A stretch of 64,000 bases of DNA from Canna indica (GCA_034359265.1 CP136890.1:40894501-40958500), one strand, 5' to 3'; counted from the stretch's first letter, positions 20,700-32,850 are shown. The notes: a model not told the origin generated them from the sequence alone. Numbers and translations are program-made.

Positions 20700-21937
20700 T
20701 CAGGTGTCCTAATGGCACACCTACGGGTACAGTCAACGCTGGTGGACATGCTGCGAGCCGCGCAGGGGGAGGATGCCTTTTGTGCGCTGACCAAGGATTT
20801 GGTGCAAAGAGGCGATGCAGGGAACGGTTTCAGATTGGACTCAAAGGGTGTACTGAGGTCCTGAGACCGGATAGTAGTACCAGATATGGCCGAGGTGCGT
20901 AGGCAAGTCCTGGAACTGCATCATCGTTCCACTTACACGATGCATCCGGGGGCCACCAAGATGTACCGGGATTTAAGGCAACATTACTGGTGGAAAGGTA
21001 TGAAAAGAGAGGTAGCAGAGTTTACCTCCAAATGTCTGGTCTGCCAGTAGGTGAAGGTCGAACACCTTAAGCCTGCGGGGCTTCTGCAAAACCTCGAGGT
21101 GCCCGAATGGAAATGGGAGAAAATCACTATGGATCTAGTGACCGGATTGTCTAAGTCAAAAGGCGGTTTTGATTCTATTCGGGTGATAGTGGACCGGTTA
21201 ACCAAGACAGCACACTTTATACCAGTGAAAACTACCTTCTCTGCGGAGCAGTACGCCCGACTGTTCTTGGATAGGATTGTGGTATATCATGGTACCCAGG
21301 TGATGATTATATCCGACCGCGATACCCAGTTCACAGCCTGGTTTTGTCAGTCCTTCCAGGAAGCCTTGGGTACCCAGGTACGTTTCAGCACAGCTTTCCA
21401 TCCACAGACTGATGGGCAGTCAAAGAGACCATCCAAACTTTGGAGGACATGCGGAGAGCATGCATCGTAGATATGGCCGATAGCTGGGAGAGGCACCTAC
21501 CGTTGATAGAGTTCGCCTACAACAATAGCTATCACAGTAGCATTGGCATGGCTCTTTTTGAGGCTTTGTTTGGGCGGCGGTGTAGGTCTCCAGTGGGCTA
21601 GTTTGAGGCAAGGGAATCACTCATGGTGGGCCCCGATTTGGTTGAGGAAGCGGTAGAGAAAGTAAATGCCATAAAGGAAAGATTGCTGGCGGCACAGAGT
21701 CGACAGAAAATGTATGCTGACAAGAAGGCCAGGGAATTGGAATTTGCAGAGGGTCACTTAGTCTTTCTGAAGGTCTCTCCTATGAAAGGGGTGGTCCGGT
21801 TTGGGAAGAAGGGGAAGCTGAGCCCTAGATACATTGGGCATTTTCCAGTTCTCAAACGGAGGGGCGAGGTGGCCTATGAGCTGCCATTACCTCCTAGCCT
21901 AAGCAAAGTACACCCGGTCTTTCATGTATCCATGTGA
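20700..21937 (+). pseudogene. pol: Tekay integrase
   Basis: Zinc-binding HHCC part at about 20884-21048 (HH...H...C-L-V-C), then a TAG at 21048 where relatives have Gln. Catalytic core: MDLVTGLSKSKGGFD (first Asp), ISDRDTQF (second Asp). The third catalytic position reads QTDGQSKR where relatives have QTDGQSER, so Glu is Lys, followed by a one-base deletion. A TAG replaces Trp near 21600. The GPY/F-type C-terminal part (21623-21937) is open and ends HPVFHVSM. Confidence 0.85.
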
Positions 21938-22215
21938 ATTGTGATAATATGTAAAAGATGATCCGCATCTGATCGAGCCCTCTTCCATCGAGGTAGATTT
22001 GGCCATCTCGTTCGAGGAAAGTCCTGTAGAGATCCTTGACCGCCAAATCAGGAAACTAAGGTCCAAAGAAATTCCCCTAATAAAGGTCAAATGGCAGCAC
22101 CATTCCGGGCAAGAGGCCACTTGGGAGGTAGAGCATGACATGAGAGAGCGCTACCCTTCCTGGTTCGAGGATCCGGTAAGTCCTTGTTATTCAAGTAAAT
22201 TCGAGGACGAATTTC
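21938..22215 (+). pseudogene. pol: Tekay integrase C-terminal chromodomain
   Basis: After a frame break, ESPVEILDRQIRKLRSKEIP, then VKWQHHSGQEATWE and ERYPSWFED: the chromodomain that ends chromoviral integrases and targets them to modified histones. It ends about 20 bp before the polypurine tract. Confidence 0.85.
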
Positions 22216-22218
22216 CCT

Positions 22219-22231
22219 TAAGCGGGGAAGG
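22219..22231 (+). promoter_or_regulatory. Tekay polypurine tract
   Basis: TAAGCGGGGAAGG directly before the 3' LTR start. Confidence 0.75.
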
Positions 22232-24790
22232 TTATAAAACCCGGAAAAATTTCCTAATATAAAAATATGTTTTGGTGCAGCGCGCCAGACCCGGGGTAGT
22301 CAAGTCGAGCCTCAGGATCACCTCGAGTGAAAAGGTATGACTCGACTAATGATTCATGTAATCTATGTGGGTGATTAACTTTTCTTTTATGAATTCATTC
22401 CTTAAATCAAGTTAAATCAATTCATATTATGGGTTGAGTCAGAACCCAAGTTGAGTTCGGGTTTAGTCGAGGTTCGAGTATGAGTTAAGTGAGTCATGAA
22501 GCTATCTTCGGAAAGCTAGATGAGATATTAAAACCCTCATCTTGCAGCCGTGCGACTCATCCCTTGAGTCGCACAAGGCTGCCTAGGGGGAGAGAGGAAG
22601 AAGAGCAAGGGAAAGATTGGAGGACTTGGATCAATCCGGGATTTCGCGTCGTTGCCGGAAAATTTCAAGTCGTCATCGCCTGATCTTTCGTTCTCCGCAA
22701 TCGAGGTGAGTGGTTAGAGTTAGAAGCATGGGTGAGGCGGGTAGCCTAACCCCTAGTTGTGAAAGGATGAGTTTCTCGCAATCTTTCCGTCGGATCTTGG
22801 TTTTATCGACGTGTAACCGCTGTTTTGTATGATTTCTTGTTGGAGTACCTTGTTTCTTCATCGATTTTCAATTGTTAGGGCTACCGAGTCATGGGAAAAG
22901 GGGAAAGGTCATGCCAAAATTTTCTCCAATTCCCTTGACGGCAAGAAGGCCCTTAGAGGATCTCATGTTCATGATTGATGTAGTTCAAATCGTAGGTTTC
23001 ACGCGTCATGGAGCATATCTTCCCTAGATCTCTCTTGATGTGGCCGAATGAACCCTGCACCTCATGAAGAGGGTTTGGCCAAGGGTAAGGGAAGGGGTAA
23101 AATAGTCCATTGATATTAAATTATACTCGGAATCAAAGGATTAGAGGTATAGCTAGAGTCTCCTTTCTTTTTCCTACCATAAGGACCATGGCCGAGCAAG
23201 GTTCTTCTTGCTCATGGCTCAGCCAAGACTAGGGAGGGGAGAAGAGAGTAGCTTTAGATGGAAACTTATATGATTATGAGATTCACACATATAGGAATGA
23301 CAATACTTAGGAAGAACACTAAACATAGCATGTAGATTGATTGAATTGGAATTGTAGGAATGCTAGCCTTATGACCATCCTTAGCATTAGATATTTAACT
23401 TTGAAATGTTGAAATTGTTTACCATGCTTAGTAATTTCTACCATTTTCGGAATTTATTATTACAGTGCCATGCTTGCTTCTTATTGTGCTAAATTCCTAA
23501 GGTAGTGTAAAGTTGTTACACATATATATATTGTGACCATATATAGTAGATGTTACCATACTTGAATATTTTCTTGAGATTATGCATGCTGCCCAAAAAA
23601 TTTCATGGGCGGAATTTCCAAGTCGACGCAAGGATTTCCTCACCGAGGAATTCCTCACCCAGGGTAGTGTGGAAGGTTAGATAACATGTAATGCGTCGCT
23701 AGACGTTCATCATACTTATATGGAAACTTAGCTAGGAGATGATAACACTTCTACGACTTATTGTATACTTTTGGAAACGTAGAACTCGTCGGTGTACGCA
23801 ATTTGAATGGGCGACATAAATTGTTGATCCTGTAGCCGGATTAAGGCCAGATACGGGCAATGGCCTGAAGGGTATATATGGAAACTCTAAGATATTGATT
23901 GTGTGGTGTGTTTGAGATGGTCCGCCGAGGAGCGTGGTGGTCGGGAATGACCAATGCTCAGCTCGGTCAGTATTGGGTCTTGAGGTATGCCAGCGGGCCT
24001 GCTAGGTGCCAGACCCAAGTTGGGTGGGACTAGCTATCCTTACCCCAGACAGTGTCCGAAGACTAGTGGACCATCCTAGTCGACGGCCCGAGATTGTTTG
24101 CTTACACCTTGAGGTGACGTGGCCGATGTCCAGTATGATACTACCTGATATGGTAGGGAGGGCTGTAGCCGAGATATTATTCCATAAGCAATCCTAAGGG
24201 CCGAATGCCAAAGGCTTGATAGGCCGAGATGGCAGGTTATCATATTCAGTTGTATATTGACCCATTGGGGGTCGGTAGTTGTATTAGAAGTATTTTACCT
24301 CCTTGTTCATTCATTTTGTTGCCTTATATGATATATATGCATGACTGAGGCTTATGTGGAGGTTCACTAGAGCCACTCACTGAGCCCTAAGTGGACTCAC
24401 AGTTTATTCTTTATTTTTGCAGAGCATGAGCAGTGACTTTGGCATGTTGACATGGTGCAGCTGGTGGACGGAAGGCGGTGTGATATCTCGTAGCGGCGTC
24501 CATGAGTCATAGACCAGTGTCTAGTAGTTTTTTATTTATTTTCTGCACTGATAGTTGTATTTGGAAAGCGTTTGTAAAACTTGATAGTTGAGACGTTCAG
24601 TCATTCGGATGTTGGTTTTCTTACTTGCTTTGAAAATATAAAACTGTGGATTTTGAAAACTTTTAATAAAGTTGTGTTGAGATTTCTTTTATCGATACTT
24701 TCTGGTTTTCTTTATGTCAGTGTAGACAGTAGGTTACAGGGCAGGATGTAGGCCCTGGCCAGTCACACTACCCTTAGTTGGGGTGTGACA
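22232..24790 (+). repeat. 3' LTR of the Tekay element
   Basis: Aligns with the 5' LTR; the first bases are mutated (TTATAAAACCC against TGTAAGACCC). It lacks the hAT MITE and so shows the empty site. It keeps ~115 bp (about 23857-23975) lost from the 5' LTR, plus the hairpin, donor (22706) and acceptor (24422). Confidence 0.9.
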
Positions 24791-24795
24791 TTAGA

Positions 24796-25275
24796 AGTGA
24801 TCAAAAGTGTCAAAGGAAGGCTGGGGCATAAGCATTTATAGAGCCATGAAGGAGGCTCGGGTGAAACACAGCTCAACGGCTCGAAAATTAGCCGTTTTCC
24901 ATCTTCTGGTCGATCGCTGGTCGATCGTCGGTCGACCGACTGAGCGACCGAAGACATACTATCACTTTTTGGCATACTTCGGTCGACCAACTTGCCTACT
25001 GCCAGTTTTTTGCAGCATTCGGTCGATCGGTCAGTCGATCGAATTGCCTTTTGCCCAATCTTCTCTTCTGCCGATCGACCGGTCGATCGACCGAATCTGG
25101 GCAGGGCAATTTTCTTGTGTATTTTTCTTGCATGCTTCGTTTTCGGGTTCGAGCCTTCAGCAAGCGTCAACTTGGAGAGCTTTCCATATGTTCTGTTGAC
25201 TCGTCCAAGACGTCTTTGGTGCACACGCTAAATTGCTAGAAATTTTTGCGATGAACCTGAACGTGTCGACCAAAG
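24796..25275 (-). repeat. 5' LTR of element 2, second part (U3 side, truncated)
   Basis: Continues the LTR after the Tekay insertion: AGTGATCAAAAGTGTC as at 9739. TATA position 24833-24840 reads TATAAATG on the minus strand. Palindrome cluster at 24905-25098. It aligns up to GTGTCGACCAA (about 25273), then ends against the Tat LTR. Confidence 0.85.
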
Positions 25276-25482
25276 TGCCCACACTCATGAACCAGACTCA
25301 AGCCAAGCGAGACGGATTAGCCCGGGGGCTCCACCTGGCCATACAAGGACACTCGCATCCTCATTAATTACGAGGGAGTCATCATTACAAGCCCGACATC
25401 TCCAGGGTCAACCTCGACCCATTCTGAGCAACGTCCCTATGAGATTATCGAGCGGCATCATCACCAACGATCCTTCACCTTG
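25276..25482 (+). repeat. Tat-type Gypsy LTR, left part
   Basis: TGCCCACACTCATGAACC onward matches the reverse complement of 48471-48270, the LTR of the Tat remnant on the other strand. Without the CACTA element this LTR is about 378 bp, against about 383 bp for the other copy. Confidence 0.7.
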
Positions 25483-25497
25483 CACTACTAGAATATT

Positions 25498-25870
25498 AGC
25501 TATCAGCCACGGGGCTCATTGACGACCGTCTGGCCCGTCAGAACCATTCACGGCTTTTCGACGGCTGCAACAGCCGTGGCTGATGTAACCAAATTAGTTG
25601 TGGCTCATATACGGCCGTCCAAGGCCGTCGCTCATAGCTGATGGTGTGCACGGGGAGCGAAATGAAATAACCTAGTAGCGATGATTTAGCGGAGATCAAA
25701 GGGCCGTTAGTGATATAAGTAATTAATTAGCCATGGCTAGAAGCGGTCGTCGCTTATTAATTGATGGTGCGAACACGGTGTGAAAATAAAAAAACATGTC
25801 ATCGACGGCGGAGAGAGGGCTACGGGACAGTCGTTGATACAATTATTAGTTGTCCACGGTTTACCGACGG
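25498..25870. repeat. CACTA 1 left subterminal repeats
   Basis: Repeated short GC motifs (AGCCACGG, GCCGTGGCTGATG, GGCCGTCG) in both orientations; in CACTA elements these are the transposase-binding region. Confidence 0.65.
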
Positions 25871-26917
25871 CTGAAGGGTCATCGGTGATAAACCATTTCC
25901 TGGCATCCGACGTCGCCCTCGCCCTCGCCGCCGGCGTCCCCTCTCCTCGATCGCCACCTGCTTCCTCGCCGCCTTCACCCAGGTGAGTTCCTCCCCTCTC
26001 CCCTCTCCCCTCTCCCCTCTCCCCTCTCCGATCGGCGCCGGCCTTTTTTCTTTAATAGATTAATTATATATAATTAGTTACAGTTATTGTTAGATTAATT
26101 AGGGTTATTTTTTATTTAGATTTAATTAGTTTTGTTAATTAGGGTTAATGCTAGATTTAATTAGTTTTATTAATTAATTAGGGTTATTGTTAATTAGATT
26201 TAATTAGTTGTTTTTGCTGTTAGATTAAATTTAGTTACTTTTAATATTAGGGTTAGTTAATCAAGGGTAGAATAAATGTTAGAGTTAATTTTAGTTGGGT
26301 GTAATTACAATTTTAAAATCGTCCACTTTGGCCTTGCGACCAAATCATCCATGGTGGACTCGCGCCGGAATCATCCACAAAGGATGGATTTGCGTCGGAA
26401 TTGTCCGCTTTGGACTCACGCAAAATCATCTACTGTGTACTCGCACCGGCATCCATAAATTTAAAAAATAATCAAGACGAGTTGATACGTTTCACGTACG
26501 CATCGATGAGTCAAGTTTTAATTTTGTAAAACCTTAGATCCGTTCAGGGGTTGTATGTTCGTGTAAACGAAGTAAATGATCTTCTATACAACATACAATT
26601 CTTGAATTATCCCGAATTAGATAATTTGGGAACATAGTTATTTATATTGCACTTAGTTTATTTTTTTTAGTCATTATTCATTTTTAAATTTTAGCTTGTA
26701 TCTCCCTTGTTCTCCGATATGCGCCCAAATGATATGTGTATTCAGATAACTGTAGGGAGATGCTGCCAAAATTTGGAATGAAGTTATTGACTAAAAAAAA
26801 TTCTAAGTGCAATATAAATAACATGAATCCCGAATGGAATAGGACCATCCCACCTAAAGACATTACCTAAAGATATTGCCAACTTTTTGACAGAACATGT
26901 AGGGCGATCGAAGTTGG
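25871..26917 (+). promoter_or_regulatory. CACTA 1 TNPD 5' exon, leader intron and conserved leader
   Basis: A GC-rich exon ends with CACCCAG|GTGAGT (donor at 25983), followed by (CCCTCT)n at about 25990-26030 and an AT-rich intron. 26700-26870 is non-coding but closely resembles the leader of CACTA 2, including GGGAGATGCTGCC, AAGTGCAATAT and AATGGAATAGGACCA. The acceptor is probably just before 26900. Confidence 0.6.
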
Positions 26918-29900
26918 ATGTACCGACGAATTCATCGTGGAGCTATAACGGACGAATTTCGAGTATGCGTAACTGACTTCTTAAATTTTGCCTACTCGAA
27001 TCAAAAATTCCTTACTGGTGATAAAATCCGATGTCCATGCCGGAAATGTTCAAACATAAGATTTTTGGATCGAGAAACTATCACAATGCATCTATATACA
27101 AAAGGATTCACACCAAGATATTTTGTATGGAATTGTCATGGGGAGTCACGTTAAGTCGGGATGTTGAGCAATCATGTTGTCCAAACTCATGGTGAATCCT
27201 CTACTGTGGTTGTTTCTTCTTCCAATCCACCTAATCCTTATAGAACAAAGATTCTGGATAGTCTTGGCGGATAATTCCATTTAAATGATAACATTGAGTC
27301 AGTGACTGATATGGTACAACTACTAGATACTACGATAGTTTAAGTCACTGAAGAACAACCTGCGATACAGATTGAATTGCTGAATAAGGAGGCTACAAAA
27401 TTTTACGAGATGTTGAAAGCTATCGATGAACCTTTGTATGAGAATTATCCTAAATATACGAGATTTTCGGTAATGACGCAACTCCTGAACATCAAGTCTA
27501 ATTGTAATATCAGTAGGGTTGCGTTTAATCGGATTGCAGGTTTTATCAATGGTATGCTACCTCCAGATAACAAGTTTGAGCCAACTTTTTATAAGATAAA
27601 AAAAGTTGATGAGAAAATTGGGGTTTGGGTATGAAAAGATACACGCGTGCCCAAATAACTGCATTTTATATTATAAATAAAATGCACAGTTGGAGCAATG
27701 CCCGGTATGTGAACATCCTCGTTACAAGGAGAAGAAATCGGTCCGATAAAAAAATATACCCTTTAAGGTGCTTTGGTATTTTCCACTGACACCGATACTT
27801 CAAATGTTATTCATGTCGGAAAAGATGCTTTGCTATCTTTCATTTGCTAGGGATACTAGAAATATCAGGTTGGGATTGTGCATGAATGGTTTTAATCCGT
27901 TTGGTAATTCGGCAACTCCGTATTCAGTATGACCAGTGCTATTAACAGTTTATAATTTGTCACCCTCAATGTGTATGAGAGATGAATTTATCTATCTTTC
28001 GATATTCCGGGTCCTAGGGGTCCTTGGAAAGAAATTGACGTATTTATCTGATCCCTAATTGATGAACTGAAAATATTGTGGGCTGAGGGAGTTGTCACTT
28101 ATGATTGTCACTAGATGCAAAACTTTACTTTACGAGCTGCTATATTGTGCACAATCAATAATTTCCCAGCCTACGACATATTGTTTGATTGGAGCACGCA
28201 TGGGCGACTCTCTTGTCCGTATTGCATGGAACACTCAAAAGACTTCAGTCTTGAGAATGGTCGGAAAATTTCCTTCTTTGATTGTCATCACTGGTTCCTA
28301 CCGTCTAACCATCAGTATCAAAGGAATCGTGACAAATTTACTATGGGTAGAGTCGAAAGAGATGATCCACCACCGATGTTGTCTGGTGAACATATGTTAG
28401 AACGTGTTGAATTGCTTTCAGATGTTACTTTTGGTCAAAATGTAAGAATTTCAGACTTTGGTCAAACACATAACTGGGTGAAAAAAAATATCTTTTGGGA
28501 ATTGTCGTATTGGAGTTCATTACTGATTCAGCATAATTTAGACGTCATGCACATTGAAAAAAATGTGTTTGATAATATTTTTAACACTGTGATGGATATT
28601 CCCGGCAAAACTAAAGATAATATGAAGGCTCGACATGATGTGAAAATACTTTATAAGAGACATGAGTTAGAGTTGCAAGAGATCAACGGATTACTTCATA
28701 AGCCAAAAGTATCGTATGTGTTAAATAAACAACAGATGAAAGATGTATATCAATGGATCAAAGAACTTAGATTACCCGATGGATATGCCTCAAACTTATC
28801 TTGATGTGTGAACGTCGATGAAGGCAAAATATCAGGGATCAAGAGCCATGATTGTCATGTATTTATGCAGAGATTGCTTTTGATCGCGTTTCGAGATCAT
28901 CGACATGATAAGATTTCGGGTTCGTTGACAGAATTAATTATGTTTTTCAGAAAAATTTGTGCAAATATCCTTCGAGTCGAAGATGTGTCAGCACTTGAAA
29001 ATAATATTGTTGAAATCATATACAAGCTAGAACAGTTTTTCCCTCCTGCATTTTTTGACTCGATAGAGCATCTACCGATACACTTGGCATGCGAGGCACG
29101 AGTTAGTGGCCCCGTTCAATACCGGTGGATGTATTTATTTGAAAGATACATGAATCGTCTGAAGAAAAAAAGTAAAGAACACAACTGCAGTTGAAGGTTC
29201 TATATTAGAAGCATATATAATTCAAGAAATTTTAACATTTTGCTCATTCTATTTTGAATCAACCATCAAGACAAGACTTAATCATCTTCCACGGAATGAC
29301 GACGGGGGAGCTCGACCATTAGACGAGTGATCTCGACCATCAGATGGTTGTTTAAATATCTTGTTACCATGGTCGTGCTTTGGATTCTCGTCCGTCTGGA
29401 TCCTTAAACGACGAAGAGTACCATTTGGCCTACTTGTATATTTTACTAAACTGTCCAGAGATTAAAAAGTTCACTGAAATGTTTGACGTCGAGATGGTGA
29501 CAAAATACTCAATTTACAGCGATGAGAAATTAGAGAGGTTACACAATCGTGAGTTCCCTAATTGTTTCGAGCTTACTGTACATAACACAGAGGCGAAATA
29601 GATAACCAAATCTTTGAGTTTGCTAGCAGACCGGCATAACTTGTATAATGTTATAACGGTTATTTTGTTAATGGATATAAATTTCACACACTTGAATATT
29701 CATCTACAAAGAAGACTATGAATGCCGGTGTCTGCGTCAAAGGGACAACGTAGGCTTAATGTGATGTTGACTTTTACAGACTATTGGAAGAAGTCATAGA
29801 ATTACAATTTTTCAGATAGAAATCAGTTATCCTTTTTAAATGTCAGTGGTTCGATACAAGTGATAGAGGCATGAGAGTTCATCCAAAGTATAAACTTGTC

Positions 29901-30320
29901 GAGGTCAATTACAAATCAAAATTGGATTCAAATGAGCCATTTATATTGACATCTCAAGCTGAACAAGTATATTATATGCAGTATCCGTCTCAAAAGAAAG
30001 ATAGGGAAGATTGGCATGTAGTCTGTAAAACTAAAGCCAGAGGGAAAATTGACCCGGTAGTTGGAGAGAATGAGCCAACAGATGACTTCTATCAAGAAGA
30101 GGATTATGCCGAAGTGGAGTGAGTTAGTCCAATACTCTAGGATGATGATACAGTGTTAGTTCAATTGGAAGTAGAATATGTTGATGACGATGATAACCGT
30201 CTTGAGGAAGAAGGACAGAATGATGATGATGGAGAAGAAGAAGATGAATTTGAAGATTCCGATACACAAGAACAAGAAGAAGAGTATTACACAGATGATG
30301 ATACTGACGATGACGAATAA
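26918..30320 (+). pseudogene. CACTA 1 TNPD transposase (Tnp2 family)
   Basis: Transposase of the En/Spm superfamily. In order: Transpos_assoc zinc domain (26918-27150; CPCRKCSN...HLYTKGF...WNCHGES), Tnp2 (27377-28800; FTLRAAILCTINNFPAY, WSTHGRLSCPYC and the hallmark HNLDVMHIEKNVFDN near 28540), DUF4218 (28808-29190; FFPPAFFDSIEHLPIHL), DUF4216 (about 29860-30060; RGMRVHPKYKLVEVNY) and an acidic tail (30123-30317) ending at TAA. Stops at 27152, 27271 and 27341 are TAA where the frame continues unchanged. Frameshifts near 27635 and 28110 and a CGA-type to TGA change at 28802 follow. Non-functional. Confidence 0.9.
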
Positions 30321-30409
30321 TTGTTAATGTGAAGTATATATCTTCAATTATTAAATGTATCTATTAATCTATTATATATATATACTAATTATATTCATAT
30401 TTGATAGTT

Positions 30410-32128
30410 ATGGTTCGAGAAGTGTGTGCTCGAGGAGGCATTCCTTGTAGGACTACCCCCCGACGATTACCACCTACCACCCCTGCACCCACCATCCCCC
30501 CACCTTCGGCCACCATCCCCCCACCTGATCCGGCCACCATTCCTCCACCTGATCCGTCCACCATTCCTCGACCTAATCCGTCCACCATCCCCCCAGTCGA
30601 TCTAGCCACCATCCTCCCATCTTCAGCCACCATCCCTTCAGTCGATCCAGGCCCATCGACGTCGAGACGTAGGCCACGAGGGCCTAACAGAATTCTCCCT
30701 CCGCCAGCCGAGGGAGAGTCGCATAGATTGGTTAGTGTGCGCGGTAGAAGGTAAGTAGATGCATTTATTATTTCTTATAATTTATTTATAATTCCTCACA
30801 AGTATAATATAGAATTGTACTATATTTGGTGCAGGTTTGAGCAGGATGATATCCCACGCACGATAGCGGGGACGATCCGAAAGTTTATGCACGGGATGTA
30901 GCCTACATGGTCTCACGTGCCCCGTGAGCATATGGATTTACTATGGCGAGAGTTCTCGGTAAGTATGTTTGTTAAATTAATATTAATGTTAAATATCGAT
31001 CGGTAATATATAATAAATTTATTTTTTGCAGGCTCATTATACATGGCCGGAGGACCAGACTCCTTTTGTGGAGAGTGCATGGGAGCGCGTTGCCCGCGCT
31101 CGCTACAATGGGCTGCTTCAACAGGCCTGTAAGACCGTGATGAGACAGTTGGGGGCCACACAGATTGGGCAAACTCAGGGACACGCCCCCGAGTGGATAT
31201 CTGGACCTGTGTGGGACCAGCTTGTTGAGCGATGGGACACGCCTGAGTGGCAAGAGGTCTCCCAAATAGCGTCGAGAAACCGCATGTCCGGGGGGGACGA
31301 CACGGGGGCGCACCACACTAGTGGCTCCGTGTCTTTTGCGGTGCGTGAGAGTCATATGGTATGTATAATTTCCTTAATTTTAATTAAAATATTATATATT
31401 GTGTATAATGATACTAATGTATTTGCTTTCTAATGTAAGACGTGAGTTGCAGAGGATGGCACCGTCCAATGCCCCTCGCTGATGCAGGTGTTTGAGCGCA
31501 CTCATCGTCGACGACGAGGAGCGGGGGACTACGTCGATAGCAGGGCCTCGATCATCATGGTAAGTATTTATGTTTATTTGATTTATACAATTTTTATTTA
31601 TAGTTTATATATATGTATTATTTAAAATATAAACGCGTGTAGGAGACCTACACAAGGACCGTGATCGAGCGCGGAGGCACGCCGGAGGAGTTTGATGCAG
31701 GTGCATGGGTCGAGGCCGCAGGTGGCTGGGAGCAGGATCATGTTTATGACTTTGCAGACAGTGGCCATGCACGCGCCGTGTTAGGGCCACTTGGGGCACC
31801 GACCCCTCCCGCTGCGGGCGAGAGGCCCTCGACATCGCGGACGTAGGACCAGAGCCGAATAACAGCCTTGGAGTCTGATCTAACACAGTAGAGAGCGACG
31901 ATAGAGGAGCAGAGATAGGCGATGGAGGAGCAGCGACATGCGATGGAGGAGAAGAGACGCACGAATGACGAGTTGAGACAGACGATGCAGAAAATGCAGG
32001 CCCTCGTTACTCAGATTGCATCTCACTCAGGCCTTCTACCGATGATGTCGCAGCCGTCGTCCTCCTTGACCCAGTCGATGCTCCTGACCCAATCGTTGTC
32101 GACTCCACTGCCTCCACCGCAGCCGTGA
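30410..32128 (+). pseudogene. CACTA 1 TNPA-like protein (plant transposase family PF03004), five exons
   Basis: Exons 30410-30750, 30835-30958, 31032-31358, 31440-31559 and 31643-32128, all with GT/AG sites, and phases that agree across every junction. Exon 1 is Pro/Thr-rich tandem peptide (TIPPPD type). Exons 2-3 hold the PF03004 core (RARYNGLLQQACKTVMRQ; HTSGSVSFAVRE). Exon 5 ends in a coiled coil (EEQRHAMEEKRRTNDELRQ). The frame is never shifted, but has five stops: TAG 30899, TGA 31443, TAG 31844, 31889 and 31916. TNPA binds subterminal repeats in the maize En/Spm system. Confidence 0.85.
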
Positions 32129-32474
32129 GATTTTGGTTTATTGTATTTTGATTATATTTTAATACTTGTTAGTCTTCGTTTGAGGCTTAGATACTTGATA
32201 GATGTTTATACTTCACATTCCATATTTTGATACTTGTTTGCCTCCGATTTGGGGCTTATAGTTGTTTATATACTTATAGTTGTATATATGATATTTTGAT
32301 ACTTGTTTGGTTTGAGGCTTAGATTGATGATATTTAAGTAAAACTTATATGGTTGGTTGAAAATGTATGTGTATGATGATTTGTGGTTGTAATATGTTGT
32401 AAATAGATTATAATGTATAAATATCATTGTATACAGGAATTTTTAAAAAATTTATTTTTTTCAGTTACAAGATA
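32129..32474 (+). other. CACTA 1 3' region
   Basis: AT-rich, with a diverged ~60-bp repeat of TTTGATACTTGTTNG followed by TTGAGGCTTAGA (32150-32340). Probably the TNPA 3' UTR. Confidence 0.4.
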
Positions 32475-32850
32475 TAACTTCAGCCACGGCTTACCCACGA
32501 CTGCTCGTCGCTACGCTGTGGCTGAAACCGTATTGTAAATAACTGATGGTCTGGGCAACACCAAATATCAGAGTTGCTAATAATATCACCGACGGCTAAC
32601 AACCGTGGCTGATGTGTTTATATCAGCGACAATCGTCGAGTGCCATCACTGGTGTGTTTAAATTAGCGACAGCGCACGCAACTGTCGTTGATGATTACTC
32701 GTGATGGTAGAGGTTGGCCGTCACAACTTATTTGAGACACGCACATCAGTGACGGCGTTTTGCCACGGTCCGCACCGTCCGTGATAGTCATCACCAACGG
32801 TTCAGCCACGGCCTGAGCCGTCGGTGACAATGATAATTCTAGTAGTGTTG

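Larger units (their letters stand above)
14620..24790 (+). mobile_element. Tekay-type chromovirus (Ty3/Gypsy), full-length but defective
   Basis: 10,171 bp with LTR ends TGTAAGACCC...GGTGTGACA and a 5-bp target duplication TTAGG/TTAGA. 5' LTR 14620-17623 (3004 bp, including a 568-bp MITE), PBS 17628-17639, gag relic, PR, RT, RNase H, integrase, chromodomain, polypurine tract and 3' LTR 22232-24790 (2559 bp). The domain order, C-terminal chromodomain and very long LTRs indicate the Tekay/Del clade. All coding parts carry nonsense changes or frameshifts, so it cannot move on its own. Confidence 0.92.
9014..25275 (-). mobile_element. Gag-only LTR retrotransposon 2, interrupted and truncated
   Basis: 3' LTR 9014-10374, interior 10375-13896, 5' LTR 13897-14619 continuing at 24796-25275 after a Tekay insertion. 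The last ~180 bp of U3 and the right target duplication are missing; the sequence switches to a Tat-type LTR at 25276. The interior matches elements 1 and 3 (gag plus ~170-bp modules, no pol). Its LTRs form a second subfamily: about 1.36 kb, without the AT-rich block of elements 1 and 3. Confidence 0.85.
25483..32847 (+). mobile_element. CACTA (En/Spm) transposon 1, complete ends
   Basis: 7365 bp. Left end CACTACTAGAATATTAGC, right end ATAATTCTAGTAGTG (inverted), with a TTG target duplication on both sides (25480-25482 and 32848-32850). Subterminal regions carry repeated GCCGTGGCTGATG-type motifs in both orientations (25498-25870 and 32475-32830). It encodes TNPD (26918-30320) and TNPA (30410-32128) on the same strand. 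Both have premature stops, so it needs outside transposase. Confidence 0.93.

Noticed and set aside
30385..30633. Minus-strand Gly/Met-rich ORF.
   Set aside because: Antisense of the Pro/Thr-rich tandem repeat in TNPA exon 1.
32150..32340. Third gene in CACTA 1 after TNPA.
   Set aside because: Only a diverged ~60-bp repeat without an open frame; better seen as 3' UTR.
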